From Spisula solida (Eukaryota; Mollusca; Bivalvia; Venerida; Mactridae): a stretch of DNA of 64,000 bases. Numbering within the stretch: position 1 is the stretch's first letter; each line of letters opens with the position of its first letter. The DNA is taken from NCBI GenBank assembly GCA_947247005.1, contig OX365946.1:12858453-12922452 (forward strand), written 5' to 3'. Position numbers and translations under genes: made by a program. This document shows positions 1 to 12,010 of the stretch, one piece after another. Below the pieces are notes generated by a model that saw only the letters and a list, made by a program, of their open reading frames with translations, was not told where the DNA came from and made no database searches.

Positions 1-420
1 AGTAGACCAAACAGTTTCTGCCCACTAGCTTGAGAATGCTTGGACCTATGATCTTCAAACTTTAAGTGAAGGTTGGACTTCAAAAGTAGATTTATACCAA
101 ATGGTTTCCTATCAATAACTTGAGAAAGGTAGTGCATTAAAACTTCATGCTATCAAGGGAGGTTGAACACCATGAGCAGATGACCCTATTGAGGTTATTA
201 GGTCCAAGGTCAATGTCACTCTTACCTTTAACATGTATACCTATTTGGCTGACTTGGGGGCATACATGTTTTACAAAATCTCTTGTATATGCGGCTTATA
301 AGGCTTAAGCTTCAGGGCTCATGTGGACTTTTTCTAAATACTACATGTATGAGCTCTGAGTATTAACTTTTCTTATGGATGTTGCCTGGATTTGTCAGTA
401 TTTAGTATGATAATTAACAG
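1..420 (+). other. CPT1 intron, 3' part
   Basis: No open frame or repeat is recognised. It ends in the acceptor TAATTAACAG just before the first visible exon at 421, so it is the tail of an intron whose start lies outside the window. Confidence 0.7.
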
Positions 421-3400
421 GGCAGATGCTCCAATAATGGCTCATTTATGGGAACATTGTACAGCCAGCATTGAACTCGGGTAATGCATAGCTACCTTAT
501 CCTTTCTTTCACCTTATAAAATGCCATGGTTGGTGAGTATAATGCATGTATACATACTGCTTCATTCATCCTGTTAACATGATGCTCCATATTAAACTGG
601 CTACTGAACATTCCCTATGCTGTGAGGTGTCTACCAAAGCATACTTCTTATATAGTTGTGTACAGTCTGAGATGTGTGTCAACCAATGCAGACTTATTAT
701 ATAGTTGTGTACAGTCTGAGATGTGTGTCAACCAATGCAGACTTATTATATAGTTGTGTACAGTCTGAGATGTTTGTCATCCAATGCAGACTTCTTATAT
801 AGTTGTGTACAGTCTGAGATGTGTGTCATCCAATGCAGACTTCTTATATAGTTGTGTACAGTCTGAGATGTGTGTCATCCAATGCAGACTTCTTATATAG
901 TTGTGTACAGTCCGAGATGTGTGTCATCCAATGCAGACTTCTTATATAGTTGTGTACAGTTTGAGATGTGTGTCATCCAATGCATACTTCTTAATATATA
1001 GTTGTGTACAGTCCGAGATGTGTGTCATCCAATGCAGACTTCTTATATAGTTGTGTACAGTCCAAGATGTGTGTCATCCAATGCAGACTTCTTATATAGT
1101 TGTGTACAGTCTGAGATGTGTGTCATCCAATGCAGACTTTTTATATAGTTGTGTACAGTTTGAGATGTGTGTCAACCAATGCCTACTTCTTATATAGTTG
1201 TGTACAGTCTGAGATGTGTGTCATCTAATGCAGACTTCTTATATAGTTGTGTACAGTCCGAGATGTGTGTCATCCAATGCAGACTTCTTATATAGTTGTG
1301 TACAGTCCAAGATGTGTGTCATCCAATGCAGACTTCTTATATAGTTGTGTACAGTCTGAGATGTGTGTCATCCAATGCAGACTTCTTATATAGTTGTGTA
1401 CAGTCTGAGATGTGTGTCATCCAATGCAGACTTCTTATATAGTTGTGTACAGTCCGAGATGTGTGTCAACCAATGCAGACTTCTTATATAGTTGTGTACA
1501 GTTTGAGATGTGTGTCATCCAATGCAGACTTCTTATATAGTTGTGTACAGTCTGAGATGTGTGTCATCCAATGCATACTTCTTATATAATTGTGTACAGT
1601 CCGAGATGTGTGTCAACCAATGCATACTTCTTATATAGTTGTGTACGGTCTGAGATGTGTGTCATCCAATGCAGACTTCTTATATAGTTGTGTACAGTCC
1701 GAGATGTGTGTCAACCAATGTAGACTTCTTATATAGTTATGTACAATCTGAAATGTGTGTCAACCAATGCAGACTTCTTATATAGTTGTGTACGGTCTGA
1801 GATGATGTGTGTCAACCAATGCATACTTCTTATACACTGCCCACCAAAAATAAGTACAGTATACAGATGTTATTTGCCCATTTACTTGCCTGTAATAATA
1901 CTATTAGCAGAACAGTGAAACAACAATGTATTGGAAGAAAAGGAATATTTTGTTTATTAAATGGAATGGCCATACATTAATTGGTTCCCTAAGTGCAAAA
2001 TCTAAAGTTTCTTTGCCCCTCTTGAATGGTAACTTTGTCACAAAAAGATGGAAAATTCAGTCTTTTTGATCACATGGTTATTTTAGTTCTGTACATCTTT
2101 GTCTTTATTTCTATCTCTATTTTGACTCATTTAGTTACTGTAGTTTCAGAAACTAGTATAATTGTGACAGTCTGATAAACAGATATTGAATAATTTAACC
2201 AAGTCTAATTATGCAACAATTATTTACTGTTTACTTATTATTTTGGTGGGCACTGTAAAGTTTTGTGCAACCTGAGATGTTAGGTCATCCATGTATAAAA
2301 TACACAAAAAAGTCATTAGTTTACCAACTTGGTAAAGTATCTTCGGTCAGGATTTATGAATCAGAAGTGCATCTTCTGTTTGCGCAAGTGGCTCTCCTTG
2401 ATTACCACTCTGTCTAGTTTGATCTGCACATAAAGCAACAGCATGATTGTTCTCTGGTGAGCAATAGATGAACATGTGGCTCTCTCATTTACATGTTTTT
2501 GTTCCTGAACACCATTAAAACTCTAGTATTTTTATATAGTAAGCCTGCTCGACTAACTAAGAATATAGAATGCTAGATTGTAAGTTATGTTAATCTGTGA
2601 CATTCACTACGGTAGTATCCTCAATATATGGAGAAGTTGTTATACTAGCTGCTGCTTGCTGACAGAATGAAAAATTAAGTTAGCCTTTGACCGAAGATTT
2701 ATTAAATAATGAAGTAAAATCTTCTGCTTGTAGTTCTCTGTATTATTTCTTGTATTGTGTTCTGCCTACGTATATTAGGGGTCCTACAATTCCGGAATAA
2801 TCCGGAAATCACTGCACTAGGAAAAATGAACTTTTCTGCAGAAAATCAAAGTATTAACAAAGTTATGGTCATTTGAAGTTTTTAAAGCTGAATTTAACAA
2901 AAGAAGAATGTTCAAAACAATGTTTTGTGCAAATTGCACTCGAAACAGACTTGCGTCTAATTTTCAGGATTGGGTATTTATTATGCCTTAATAGTAGGAC
3001 CTCTGGTATATCCGCCTTCTGTCTAGATTCCTTGTTGCTGCTGAATGTTTGTGTTGCTTATATCTTATAGAATCATTACTCGCTAGTCCCTGCTATATCC
3101 AATACATGAATCACTACTCGCTAGTCCCCTGCTATATCCAATACATGAATCACTACTCGCTAGTCCCCTGCTATATCCAATACATGAATCACTACTCGCT
3201 AGTCCCCTGCTATATCCAATACACTTTAGTTAGCTTTGCTCTTCTGCCATTTTCCAGCTAATTTTCATTTCATGCAGCCAAGCATATTGCATTTCATTAT
3301 TTATTGATTTTAAATATTACGTTATTTAATACAAACTGATTGATCTTAAAAAGTTCAATGTTTCAACTTCAAAGTACCTGGTAATCATTAATACCAACCG

Positions 3401-6400
3401 TAAACCTCCTGGTAACATCTATGACTGAATGGTTTTGTTGCTGCCAAGTGTTTAACCTTTATTTAATGTTGCAAAATACTCAATGACTTTTGGCTACAGG
3501 TCCAAAACGAAAATCTGCTGAAAAAGATCCTGTACTTCATAGAAAGCTACTAATGTTCCCCTTAGCGTGGAATATATTTCAGAGAAATCATTATTGAATG
3601 AAGAAATTAAATACTTAGGGCTCTTTTTGTTTTCCAATGGTGACAAATTTCTTCTTGGACCTGTAGCCAAAAGTCACATGGTATTGCTACACTGATACTA
3701 TGATGTCAGTGTTTTGAAATCTTTCTCAATAAGGTTATTTGGCTAAATTGTTATTTCCACGAGTCTCTAGTACCCTGGCGTTGTTGTGCTTATTTTTGTC
3801 TTTTGGGCATGATGTTTATTTTAATGACATGAAGTGTGTTAATAGTTTAACTGCTCAGTATTTATTTATTATTGGTTAATTAAAGAGTTGTATGTGTTTT
3901 GTATATGGTTGTGTAAGTTGACTGTCTTATGGTAGATTCAACTTACACCTCTTTTAGCTAGTTTTCTATAAACAATAAATATAAACTGTTTTCTAAACAT
4001 AATAAATCTGCCAGATAATAAAATAAATACATTGAACTTTATTAATATCGTCTGATATAATCAATATTTTTATGGTTAATTAAAAATTGTTGATATTTAG
4101 TAATTGATTGATTGATTAAATATTCATGAACCTTTGGTAAAAGTAAATTTGTCATATTTATAAATGCAAATTCTTGTTTGTATGGATTTAACCCTTTACT
4201 CCATAGATATGTCAAAATAACATCCGTATCCAATGTCTGTTACCAATTAGTTTCCATTTATTAGTATGGAGGGGAGACAATCCAATTGTTGCAATGGACT
4301 TCTTTTCAAGGGAGATCATTCTTGTTAGTTGCCCCAAAAAGCTAGACATCTTTTCAAGGGAGATCATTCTTGTTAGTTGCCCCAAAAAGCTAGACATCTT
4401 TTCAAGGGAGATCATTCTTGTTAGTTGCCCCAAAAAGCTAGACATCTTTTCAAGGGAGATCATTCTTGTTAGTTGCCCCAAAAAGCTAGACATCTTTTCA
4501 AGGGAGATCATTCTGGATATTTGTGTCAAAAAGCTGCACATGAGATAACCATCATGCATACACATTCTAGCTAATTCTTATCAAATAGTATAGGGAGAAT
4601 GGAGTAAAGGGTTATTATAATCATACCTGTCATTAAACCTATGAATGTTTCGTGGGTTACGCAATAATCAGACTTGATTTACCGTGTATTTATACAGATA
4701 TGATGAGAATGGTCATACTAAAGGTGAACCAGAGATGACACCACCTAACCCTATCAGACTCGAGTGGGACTTACCTGAACCAGTAAGTTAAGTATATCCA
4801 TCAGGGATCCGTCATTGTTCCTCATTTCATCTGATTTTAACATTTTGGGCTTTGAAACAAGTGTGCACATTCAGTCTAAACAATAAAAAACGATAAACTT
4901 GTGAACACATAAGAGCGATGTGGAACAGTCTAGGTCCTATTGCTGCATTTGGTATGTAGCAAAAGCAGTGTTTCTCAGCTCTAGACAGTACTACATGCTA
5001 CTTAACATCTCTGTATTACCAAAAGGAAAAGTTAATATTTGGAGACATCTTAAATGACATTGTTAAGTCAATAAGATAAAAGCAAATCCAAGAGGGAATT
5101 AAGCAGCACTTGCCAGAAACAGTAGAGCATGAATGGCACAGAAAAGAACAAAGAACAGTATGCAAACTGCTAGCAAGCTGGGCATGAAAGTAGACCTTGT
5201 CAAAATAACAAATTTGAGTTTTGCTGAATTTTGATTGACTTTTTTAAAAAGTTTGATACCTAGGGTGTCAATACCACCATATTATATCTGTGTTGTGTTA
5301 TTTTTCAGTGTACACAAGCTATACAGAACAGTCTACAAGTAACCCAACAGTTAGTCAATGACGTGGATCTGAAATTGTTCATGCACAATAGATTCGGCAA
5401 AGGTTTGATGAAGAAATGTAAGACAAGTCCAGATGCCTTTATTCAGATGGCTCTCCAACTAGCATATTACAGAGTAAGTCATAGATAGGAAGGAGGGGGA
5501 GGAGGAAGGAGGGGGAGGGGGTTGTTGGGTGCCGTTGAGCCATGGAGACTGAATTCAGCTGTGGGTTGGACATCTATAAATTATGTATTAACTATGGTAT
5601 AGTGATAAATATAGTGTGGCAACATTAAACATGAATTTTTGGAGCTTAGATATTATTGTATTCATGTGAAACATATATTTTAAGTACCGGTAGTGCCGTA
5701 GAAGATTGTAAAACAAATAGTTTCATGTAGGTTTCCAGAATGCTGGTAAATTCAGCCTGACATACGACTCTAGTATAACTAGATTATTATAACCCCCACA
5801 CAACAAGTTGTAAGGGGGGTATACCGGATTCAGCTTGTCTGTCTGTCCATAGACGCATTCTTGTGGACGCAACTCCTCCTTCAGTTTTGGCAGGATTTCG
5901 CTGAAACTTTCACAGATGAACAACCTCAACATATAGATGTGCATGAAGAAAGGAATTTGCACTGCATTGAATTTTGGCAGAATTATGGCCCTTTGCCGGC
6001 GGGGATATACTAGTCTGCCGAATGGCAACAGCTCTAGTTTACTTTGATGTAATGCTGTGTTTCAGAATGCTGGTAAATTCAGCCTGACATACAAGTAGAG
6101 TATGACTAGATTATTCAGTTATATTTATGTTTCAGAATGCTGGTAAATTCAGTCTGACATATGAGTCCAGTATGACTAGATTATTCAGTTATATTTTTGT
6201 TTCAGAATGCTGGTAAATTCAGCCTGACTTACGAGTCCAGTATGACTAGATTATTCAGTTATATTTATGTTTGAGAATGCTGGTAAATTCAGCCTGACTT
6301 ACGAGTCCAGTATGACTAGATTATTCAGTTATATTTATGTTTTAGAATGCTGGTAAATTCAGCCTGACTTATGAGTCGAGTATGACTAGATTATTCAGAG

Positions 6401-9400
6401 AAGGAAGGACAGAGACTGTACGACCATGTACCCTGGAATCATGCAACTTTGTTAAAGCTATGGATGATCCTAATGCAAAGGTTATTCTATCATCTTTTAT
6501 CCTGTATCAATTCGGAAAAATGTCTTAAAGTTTACTGGTTATGTTTCAGGGGTTCCATTTGACTCGGTAGTAGGGGTTTTGATACTTTTAAAGTCACATT
6601 TTGAACCTCAAGATTTTGGTTTGAAGGGTCATTTTCGCTTAGATCATGGGTATTTTGCCTATAAATGGTTAATTTTAGGCAAAAGTATCAAAATGACCCT
6701 TCAGATTCAGAAGCTAGTGGAACCCGTGTTTACTCTGATAACGAAGACATTTGTTAAAGCTCATTTTAAAGGATAGGAAATGATTTTTATGCCCCCGTAT
6801 CGATAGATCGGGAGGCATATAGTGATGCACCTGTCCGTCCGTCCGTCCGTCCGTCCGTTCGTCCGTCCGTCCTGGTTAACCCAAATTGACCGTTTCTTCT
6901 AGCATCATTATGGCTTGCTGCAAAGCTTCCAAACTTGCATGGATGTTGTATATGAACACTCTCCACACACCTGTATCACCTGACCCCTTTTTGACCTTCA
7001 CCTTGACCTAATTTTGGACTTAGACTTATTTATGGACAAGGCTTCCACAAGGGGCATAAGCGTTTATTGAACGCAGTCTTGTTAGTTAATAAAAATGAAT
7101 TGGAAATTTGTAATTGTAGCCTTCGTTATTTTAAAGTTTCTATATTATTAACAGTGAAATAAATTGAAATAAAAGTGATAATTTTAACTCTAGAAAATCA
7201 ATGTAACTAATATTTGTTGGTTAGTTGCTAATTCAACTTGCATATTTTTGACCGAGGCAGTCTTAAGTGGATGGTCATTTGGTTGGTCATTGACCTCCGA
7301 CATCAAAAGGAAGAGACGATTATATGGTATAAGCAATCAGAGTATGCTACCCTTGCTCTTTTTGAATAGATGCCTTATATATAGCACATATACACTCTAG
7401 ACTACCTCTGGTCTACCAACCGATTCACCTCCAAATAATATCGATAGCCTAGTGGTTGAGTGTCTGCTTCAAGTGCAGGAGGTCTTGGGTTCGATCCCAG
7501 GCGGTGTCATACCTAAGACAAAATAAAAGTGGTGCCAGTAATTCACTTGCTAGACGCTCTGCAAAAAAGGGAAACTGGCTTCCTTTCTCTCATACCCTTG
7601 TGGTGATGGATAACATCATGAATGAGGTGTTGAGAGTGATTAATAAGTTGGAAAAACTTGTTTCACAATCGACCTAAAATGAATTAGACTAAGAATAAAC
7701 TATCTCAGACTAATATTTAAAAGTATAAACACGTATGGAATAATTTATTGAATTCTGTATACATTTTTATGTTAACAGAAAGAAGATACGATTGCATTGT
7801 TTAAGAAGGCTACAGAGAGACATCAGATGGGTTATAGAGATGCTATGACAGGTGCTGGTATAGATAGACATCTCTTCTGTCTGTATGTCGTCTCCAAATA
7901 TCTCGAGATTGAGGATCCATTCTTGAGTCAAGTGCTCAGTGAGCCGTGGAGATTGTCTACCAGTCAGGTAGGTCACTTTTCACATCATGATCATGTCTGA
8001 TAGTATATGATTGTGTTCTCTGTTTATAAGCTTGATACAGTAATGATACTTGTCGATTATATGATAGGGTTTACCAGGGTTCCCACAGTCTGGTAAAGGT
8101 CAGGAATGTTTAATTTAGGGAAATTTTCATATGTTACAAAAAAGTTAAGAGAAAATCCAAGGAAATTTAAAATCAGGAGTCATTGATCGAGGAATCAATT
8201 TGTCTTAAAAACTAACAAGAATGGAAAAAATGATCAAAATAGTCTTTTTTTCTTTTTCTCATTCACTATATTATCCAAAAGCAAAGTCTATCAGTATGTT
8301 TAAACAAAATATTTTAATTATAAAAAACATGGCACAAAGTTCAGCAAATACTGATAGGAAATTTAGAAAATCAGGAAAAGGTTTTTCTTCGTCTTGTGAG
8401 AACACCTGTTTATGAAAATCAAAAACATTTTAAAAGATGCTCATGTTGAATATTCAAATTGTGACATTGTGTAATGTGATTTATTTCAGACCCCTCATAC
8501 ACAGACTGATAAATTAGATCTGACAAATCATCCCAACCGTATATCTGGTGGTGGAGGGTTTGGTCCGGTGGCTGATGATGGTTACGGTGTGTCATACATC
8601 ATTGCTGGAGAAGATGTACTCTTTATACATATATCTAGTAAAAGATCTTGCCCCACTACCGTAAGTACTCTTTATACATATATCTAGTAAAAGATCTTGC
8701 CCCACTACCGTAAGTACTCTTTATACATATATCTAGTAAAAGATCTTGCCCCACTACCGTAAGTACTCTTTATACATATATCTAGTAAAAGATCTTGCCC
8801 CACTACCGTAAGTACTCTTTATACATATATCTAGTAAAAGATCTTGCCCCACTACCGTGAGTACTCTTTATACATATATCTAGTAAAAGCTCTTGCCCCA
8901 CTACCGTAAGTACATTCTCTTCAAAATTTGTGCTGTTTTAAGTCTGTCACACCAACAGTTTGTCAGTCATAATATACAAACACATTTGATTACTTGGCAA
9001 TCATAACAACTCCACAAAAGAATACTCAAATAACCAGTATTAGTTATGACTGCTACATACAACACTAGTTTAAGAATAGCAATTAAATAATGTAGCGCAC
9101 AGACAGTCCAAAGCCACACAGAAACAGCGACAGCGCCTAGCCACCCACCCACGCATGACTCAGACTTAGAACAAACAATCCATATCACAAAAAAAGGATA
9201 TTACAAGCAAGTGTATATACTCACCCGGCAATGAATGACATACTGCAGACTTTGAATTACGGTGCATAATTAACCATTAAGGGAGGTAATTATGAATGAT
9301 CACTACACTGACAATATGTACGGGAAGAATGTGACAGTCTCCACTGGCACAAATAGCGCTGTTGTGAAATACATTGTTTGCATCCATAATGGAGTTCAAA

Positions 9401-10054
9401 CCTTTACTGCTTGGTGTCATCACCTAAAGTTTTACATGCAAGTTATGTAAAATTGGCAAGGCAATGCCTCACCTACTATTCATAATTTTGAACTCCTACT
9501 TATCACCATGTGTCAATGGCTATGGAGTTATGCCCAATGTTAACTTAGACATTTTGTAAAAGGTTAATCAAGGTCATACCACACAAACTTGCATGTAATG
9601 GAGTTAACATGAGCTTTCTTTGCCATGTAGTCAACTAAGTGGCCAGAATTTTAGACATTATGACCTGTTTTAAAACTTAAGATTTTCACTGACAAATCTC
9701 AGTGAGTAGTCGAGGGACTGCTCTTGTAGTAAGTTTCATTGTTTTAAAATTCCAATCCTAAATATTGAGATGTTAAGTTATTGTGACACTGGCTATGACT
9801 GTGCTCTCCACATTGTGGGAAGTTTTGAGTTGCTTACAAAAGAGTAAGTTAGATCATTTATCAGATGAAGGATTTATTCCAGGTTAGATCAAGTGATCAC
9901 CCTGTATGACAAATTGTCAAAAAAATTAGAAAAAGGACACTAGACACAATTATGAAAACAAAACTGTGTTCTTGTATTTCAGGACTCTACAAAGTTTGGT
10001 GAGGAAGTTTACAAGGCATTGAGTGATATAAAAAACCTGATATTAGACAAGTGA
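421..10054 (+). CDS. CPT1: Carnitine O-palmitoyltransferase 1, C-terminal seven exons (5' partial)
   Basis: Exons: 421-480, 4698-4782, 5309-5473, 6346-6480, 7779-7967, 8490-8660, 9983-10054 (stop TGA 10052-10054). All introns are GT-AG and phases join, giving about 291 residues of a family usually near 770. CPT1 moves long-chain acyl groups from CoA to carnitine on the outer mitochondrial membrane, the controlling step of fatty-acid import for beta-oxidation. Family blocks are plain: [12 protein letters not shown] (exon 1), [15 protein letters not shown] (exon 3), [19 protein letters not shown] (exon 4), [20 protein letters not shown] and the carnitine-site WRLSTSQ (exon 5), [16 protein letters not shown] (exon 6). 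The active-site histidine and the N-terminal membrane segments would lie upstream of the window. The last exon adds only 23 residues. Exons 4 and 6 have multiplied borders (see repeats). Which CPT1 paralogue this is cannot be told here. Confidence 0.97.
605..1838. repeat. 49-bp minisatellite, about 25 copies, in a CPT1 intron
   Basis: Head-to-tail units with phrases such as TATAGTTGTGTACAGTCTGA and GATGTGTGTCATCCAATGCA. Spacing is exactly 49 bp where measured (651, 700, 749). Units differ by scattered substitutions (GTCTGAG, GTCCGAG, GTTTGAG; CATCC or CAACC), and variants recur in blocks, as expected from unequal exchange. It lies in the 4.2-kb intron between exons 421-480 and 4698-4782. There are no spacers, so it is not a CRISPR array. 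Confidence 0.97.
1839..3070. other. CPT1 intron sequence without recognised genes
   Basis: AT-rich intronic DNA. The phrase CACTGCCCACCAAAAATAAG near 1837 and TTATTTTGGTGGGCACTG near 2239 are near inverses, so about 420 bp here may be a small TIR element inserted at the end of the 49-bp array. Only short chance frames occur. Confidence 0.5.
3071..3223. repeat. 39-bp tandem repeat, four copies
   Basis: Units read AATCACTACTCGCTAGTCCC then CTGCTATATCCAATACATG. The first copy is one base shorter. As 39 is divisible by three, a spurious repeating open frame runs through it. Intronic in CPT1. Confidence 0.95.
3224..4290. other. CPT1 intron, unique AT-rich sequence
   Basis: No genes seen. A pair of near-inverse phrases, TGACTTTTGGCTACAGGTCC near 3484 and GGACCTGTAGCCAAAAGTCA near 3657, brackets about 190 bp and suggests a small MITE-like insertion. 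Confidence 0.5.
4291..4515. repeat. 48-bp tandem repeat, about 4.5 copies
   Basis: Units contain CTTTTCAAGGGAGATCATTC, TTGTTAGTTGCCCC and AAAAAGCTAGACAT, nearly identical between copies. The period is divisible by three, so both strands show repetitive open frames that are artefacts. It lies about 180 bp before the CPT1 exon at 4698. Confidence 0.95.
5728..6345 (+). repeat. Tandem copies of a CPT1 intron tail plus exon start (70-bp unit)
   Basis: A 70-bp unit made of a 17-nt intron tail ending in TTTCAG and the first 53 nt of the exon at 6346-6480 is repeated upstream of the true exon. Copies start at about 6061, 6131, 6201 and 6271, and the true exon's own acceptor copy is at 6341. A fifth, diverged copy at about 5728-5785 is split from the rest by an inserted repeat. 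One copy has lost frame (TAG in the first 6061 unit) and one acceptor reads TTTGAG. Only the last copy runs on into the full exon. Confidence 0.95.
5786..6050. mobile_element. Interspersed repeat inserted into the 70-bp exon-border array
   Basis: It begins AACCCCCACACAACAAGTTG and has TGTCTGTCTGTCC, a style common in molluscan short interspersed elements. It separates the outermost exon-fragment copy from the four contiguous ones, so the array predates the insertion. The class is not certain. Confidence 0.6.
6785..7070. mobile_element. MITE-like repeat with a (GTCC)n microsatellite
   Basis: The ends are near inverses: ATGCCCCCGTATCG near 6789 against AGGGGCATAAGC near 7050. A (GTCC)n run lies at about 6827-6872. 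It is intronic in CPT1, between exons 6346-6480 and 7779-7967, and has no coding capacity. Confidence 0.6.
7440..7680 (+). mobile_element. tRNA-derived SINE
   Basis: A tRNA-like head carries an A-box-like TAGCCTAGTGGTTGAGTG and a B-box-like GGGTTCGATCCCAGG. An anticodon-arm-like CTGCTTCAAGTGCAG reads CAA. A unique body follows. The acceptor stem does not pair, so it is a SINE and not a tRNA gene. It lies in a CPT1 intron, same strand as the gene. Confidence 0.75.
8616..8909 (+). repeat. Tandem copies of a CPT1 exon end plus splice donor (49-bp unit, six copies)
   Basis: Units start at 8616, 8665, 8714, 8763, 8812 and 8861. Each has 45 nt identical to the 3' end of exon 8490-8660 and then GTAA or GTGA. 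Every copy therefore carries a complete donor (ACC followed by GTAAGT or similar). The first copy is the true exon end. Using any later donor adds a multiple of 49 nt and meets an in-frame TAG within nine codons. The last copy has one change (AGCTCT for AGATCT). Confidence 0.97.
8940..9982. other. Last CPT1 intron with an interspersed repeat fragment
   Basis: No exons seen. About 9050-9150, read on the minus strand, resembles 27700-27790 on the plus strand (shared GGCTAGG, CTGTGTGGCTT-like and CTGTCTGT phrases), so both look like members of one repeat family. The rest is unique AT-rich sequence up to the acceptor TATTTCAG at 9982. Confidence 0.5.
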
Positions 10055-12010
10055 GACCTGTATACCTCATGAAGCACCTTAATGCAAAATTAACACTTTG
10101 ACAGTGTTGTCATGCTGTATGTTTTCCATTTTGAAGATTTTATTGAATTTACGTTGATTTCATCTTGATGTCAGCTTGTCATAGTGTGGTTCGGAATGGT
10201 TGGAGTTGTCCAAAATTCACATAATTATACCGGCTTACGTGTGTTTATTTTTGTTCTTTATACTCTGGATTTTGACTTTATGTTGTATCGGCATTCATAC
10301 AGAATTAATACTCATAGCAGTAGAGTGAGGGATGATCAACACTTTTAGAGGCAATCTCTTTAAAAATGAAGCTAAATGGTGAAACAGTCATGTTTTGCAA
10401 TGTGTACTCAAAATTTAAAGTAAGTTTCTCAAAACTTTTTGATCATCTTAAAAACTAATGAAACATCAACGCTCTTCTGCTGGGGCTCAATTTATAGACA
10501 TATTTTAGCTAAGATCAGACTTTTCCGTACATCATTGCGAGCATATTAAGTGAACCCATACATTTTCATGAAGTTAAATGAGTGTTTTATGATCATGATA
10601 GTTCACATACTATTTCTTGACTGTACTGGCTGTCTTAATTTGCTCAAAATAGCGTATCAATAGCTCAGATATGTCTATAAAACAGGCCCCTGGAGTTTCA
10701 ATCTCATTGCTTCTGAACGCTCATTTATGTCCACGAAGATTAGGTAGTTAGATATCTACATAGTGATTGTCACATTTTTCACACAGAAAGGCTTTAAAAA
10801 ATATGAAAAGTTGCATTTAAACAACTTTTTAGACACTAGGAATCATTTTAACCAATATGAAATTTTAATATCATTGTTAATCAAATGGTTGATTATCCGT
10901 TATTGTCTTATTTAAGTAAAACTACTAATAAAATACAACTGATCAGAAAAGTGAAAGTCATTTCCTTCTCATATGTGTACATAAACTTTCATTTGGCTCA
11001 CATATACAACCATTCAATATGTTTTATAAAATACCTGAGCACTTTGATGTTATAAGTTTGTTTTACATAGTTACACAGTTCTTATGTAGTTTTAGTTTGT
11101 CAGTGGATTTTTTAAATGATTTATTGTACTATTGTAGATAGAATTTGAGTAAATGACCAAGTGTGTGTTGGCTGTATATATGTGACTAGTTCGTTGTAGT
11201 GGTATCCTACTTCACAATAAGCTTGCAACATTATAAACGTTTATCCTATCTGTTTTGACCAATGTGGGAATCTGAGACTTGTGAGATATGTATCATTGTA
11301 TAATGGATATTGAATGAGTGTTGGTTTATTATTGAATTTATGGAACAAGTTGAATGATTCGTTTTATTCAACGAGTTTCATAAATTCACTAATAAATCAA
11401 CACAAATTTAATAGCCTATTTATCACATACCCGATAAAAACAAGACATTCAGATAGCTTAATACATTCATACATAATTTATGACAGCACTTTACATATGT
11501 AAATGTCATCATAATAAACGAAGAACGTCAAATGACTTAATTTGATTATTTAATTCACACTGTTGATGATCACTGTGCATTACGACTTTTATGGCACTGT
11601 AGAAAAGTGCACGGGTATGTGATAAATAATGATTATTACTGATACTTTCATAACTTCAAAACTTTGGCATTAAAATATCAGACATCTGTTACATTTGGTC
11701 AGATCTTCACCTCATATAATTATGTTTGATTGAATTCTGATGTTATTATATGTTTTCATACCCTAGATGCTTGTATATAGTCACAGTTTGACTAGTTTTT
11801 GTGATTTACTATTGTGATACCGGTACCTACATGTATTTATGCAACTTATCAATGCCATTGCTTGTTTTAATAGTTGAAACTACGTTTATAACCAAATGGA
11901 GAAATTGTTTTAATCTGTTAAAATGGTCACTGTTTGGTTTGTTTTAGATTATGTTGCCATATACAAAATAATGTTTGCCTTTCTTAAAATAAAAATCTTA
12001 TTGATTTGAT
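10055..12010 (+). other. Probable CPT1 3' UTR and downstream flank
   Basis: Follows the stop codon without another recognisable exon. Possible poly(A) signals AATAAA lie near 10927, 11391 and 11512, with AAATAAAAAT near 11988. The true end cannot be chosen without transcripts. Confidence 0.5.

Noticed and set aside
605..1838. Regular repeats that could be mistaken for a CRISPR array
   Set aside because: Units are contiguous with no unique spacers, there are no cas genes, and the setting is an animal gene intron.
5723..6028. 101-codon minus-strand frame
   Set aside because: Lies across the duplicated CPT1 exon fragment and the repeat inserted in it.
7441..7512. tRNA-Leu-like sequence
   Set aside because: Internal promoter boxes are good but the acceptor stem does not pair and a SINE body follows.
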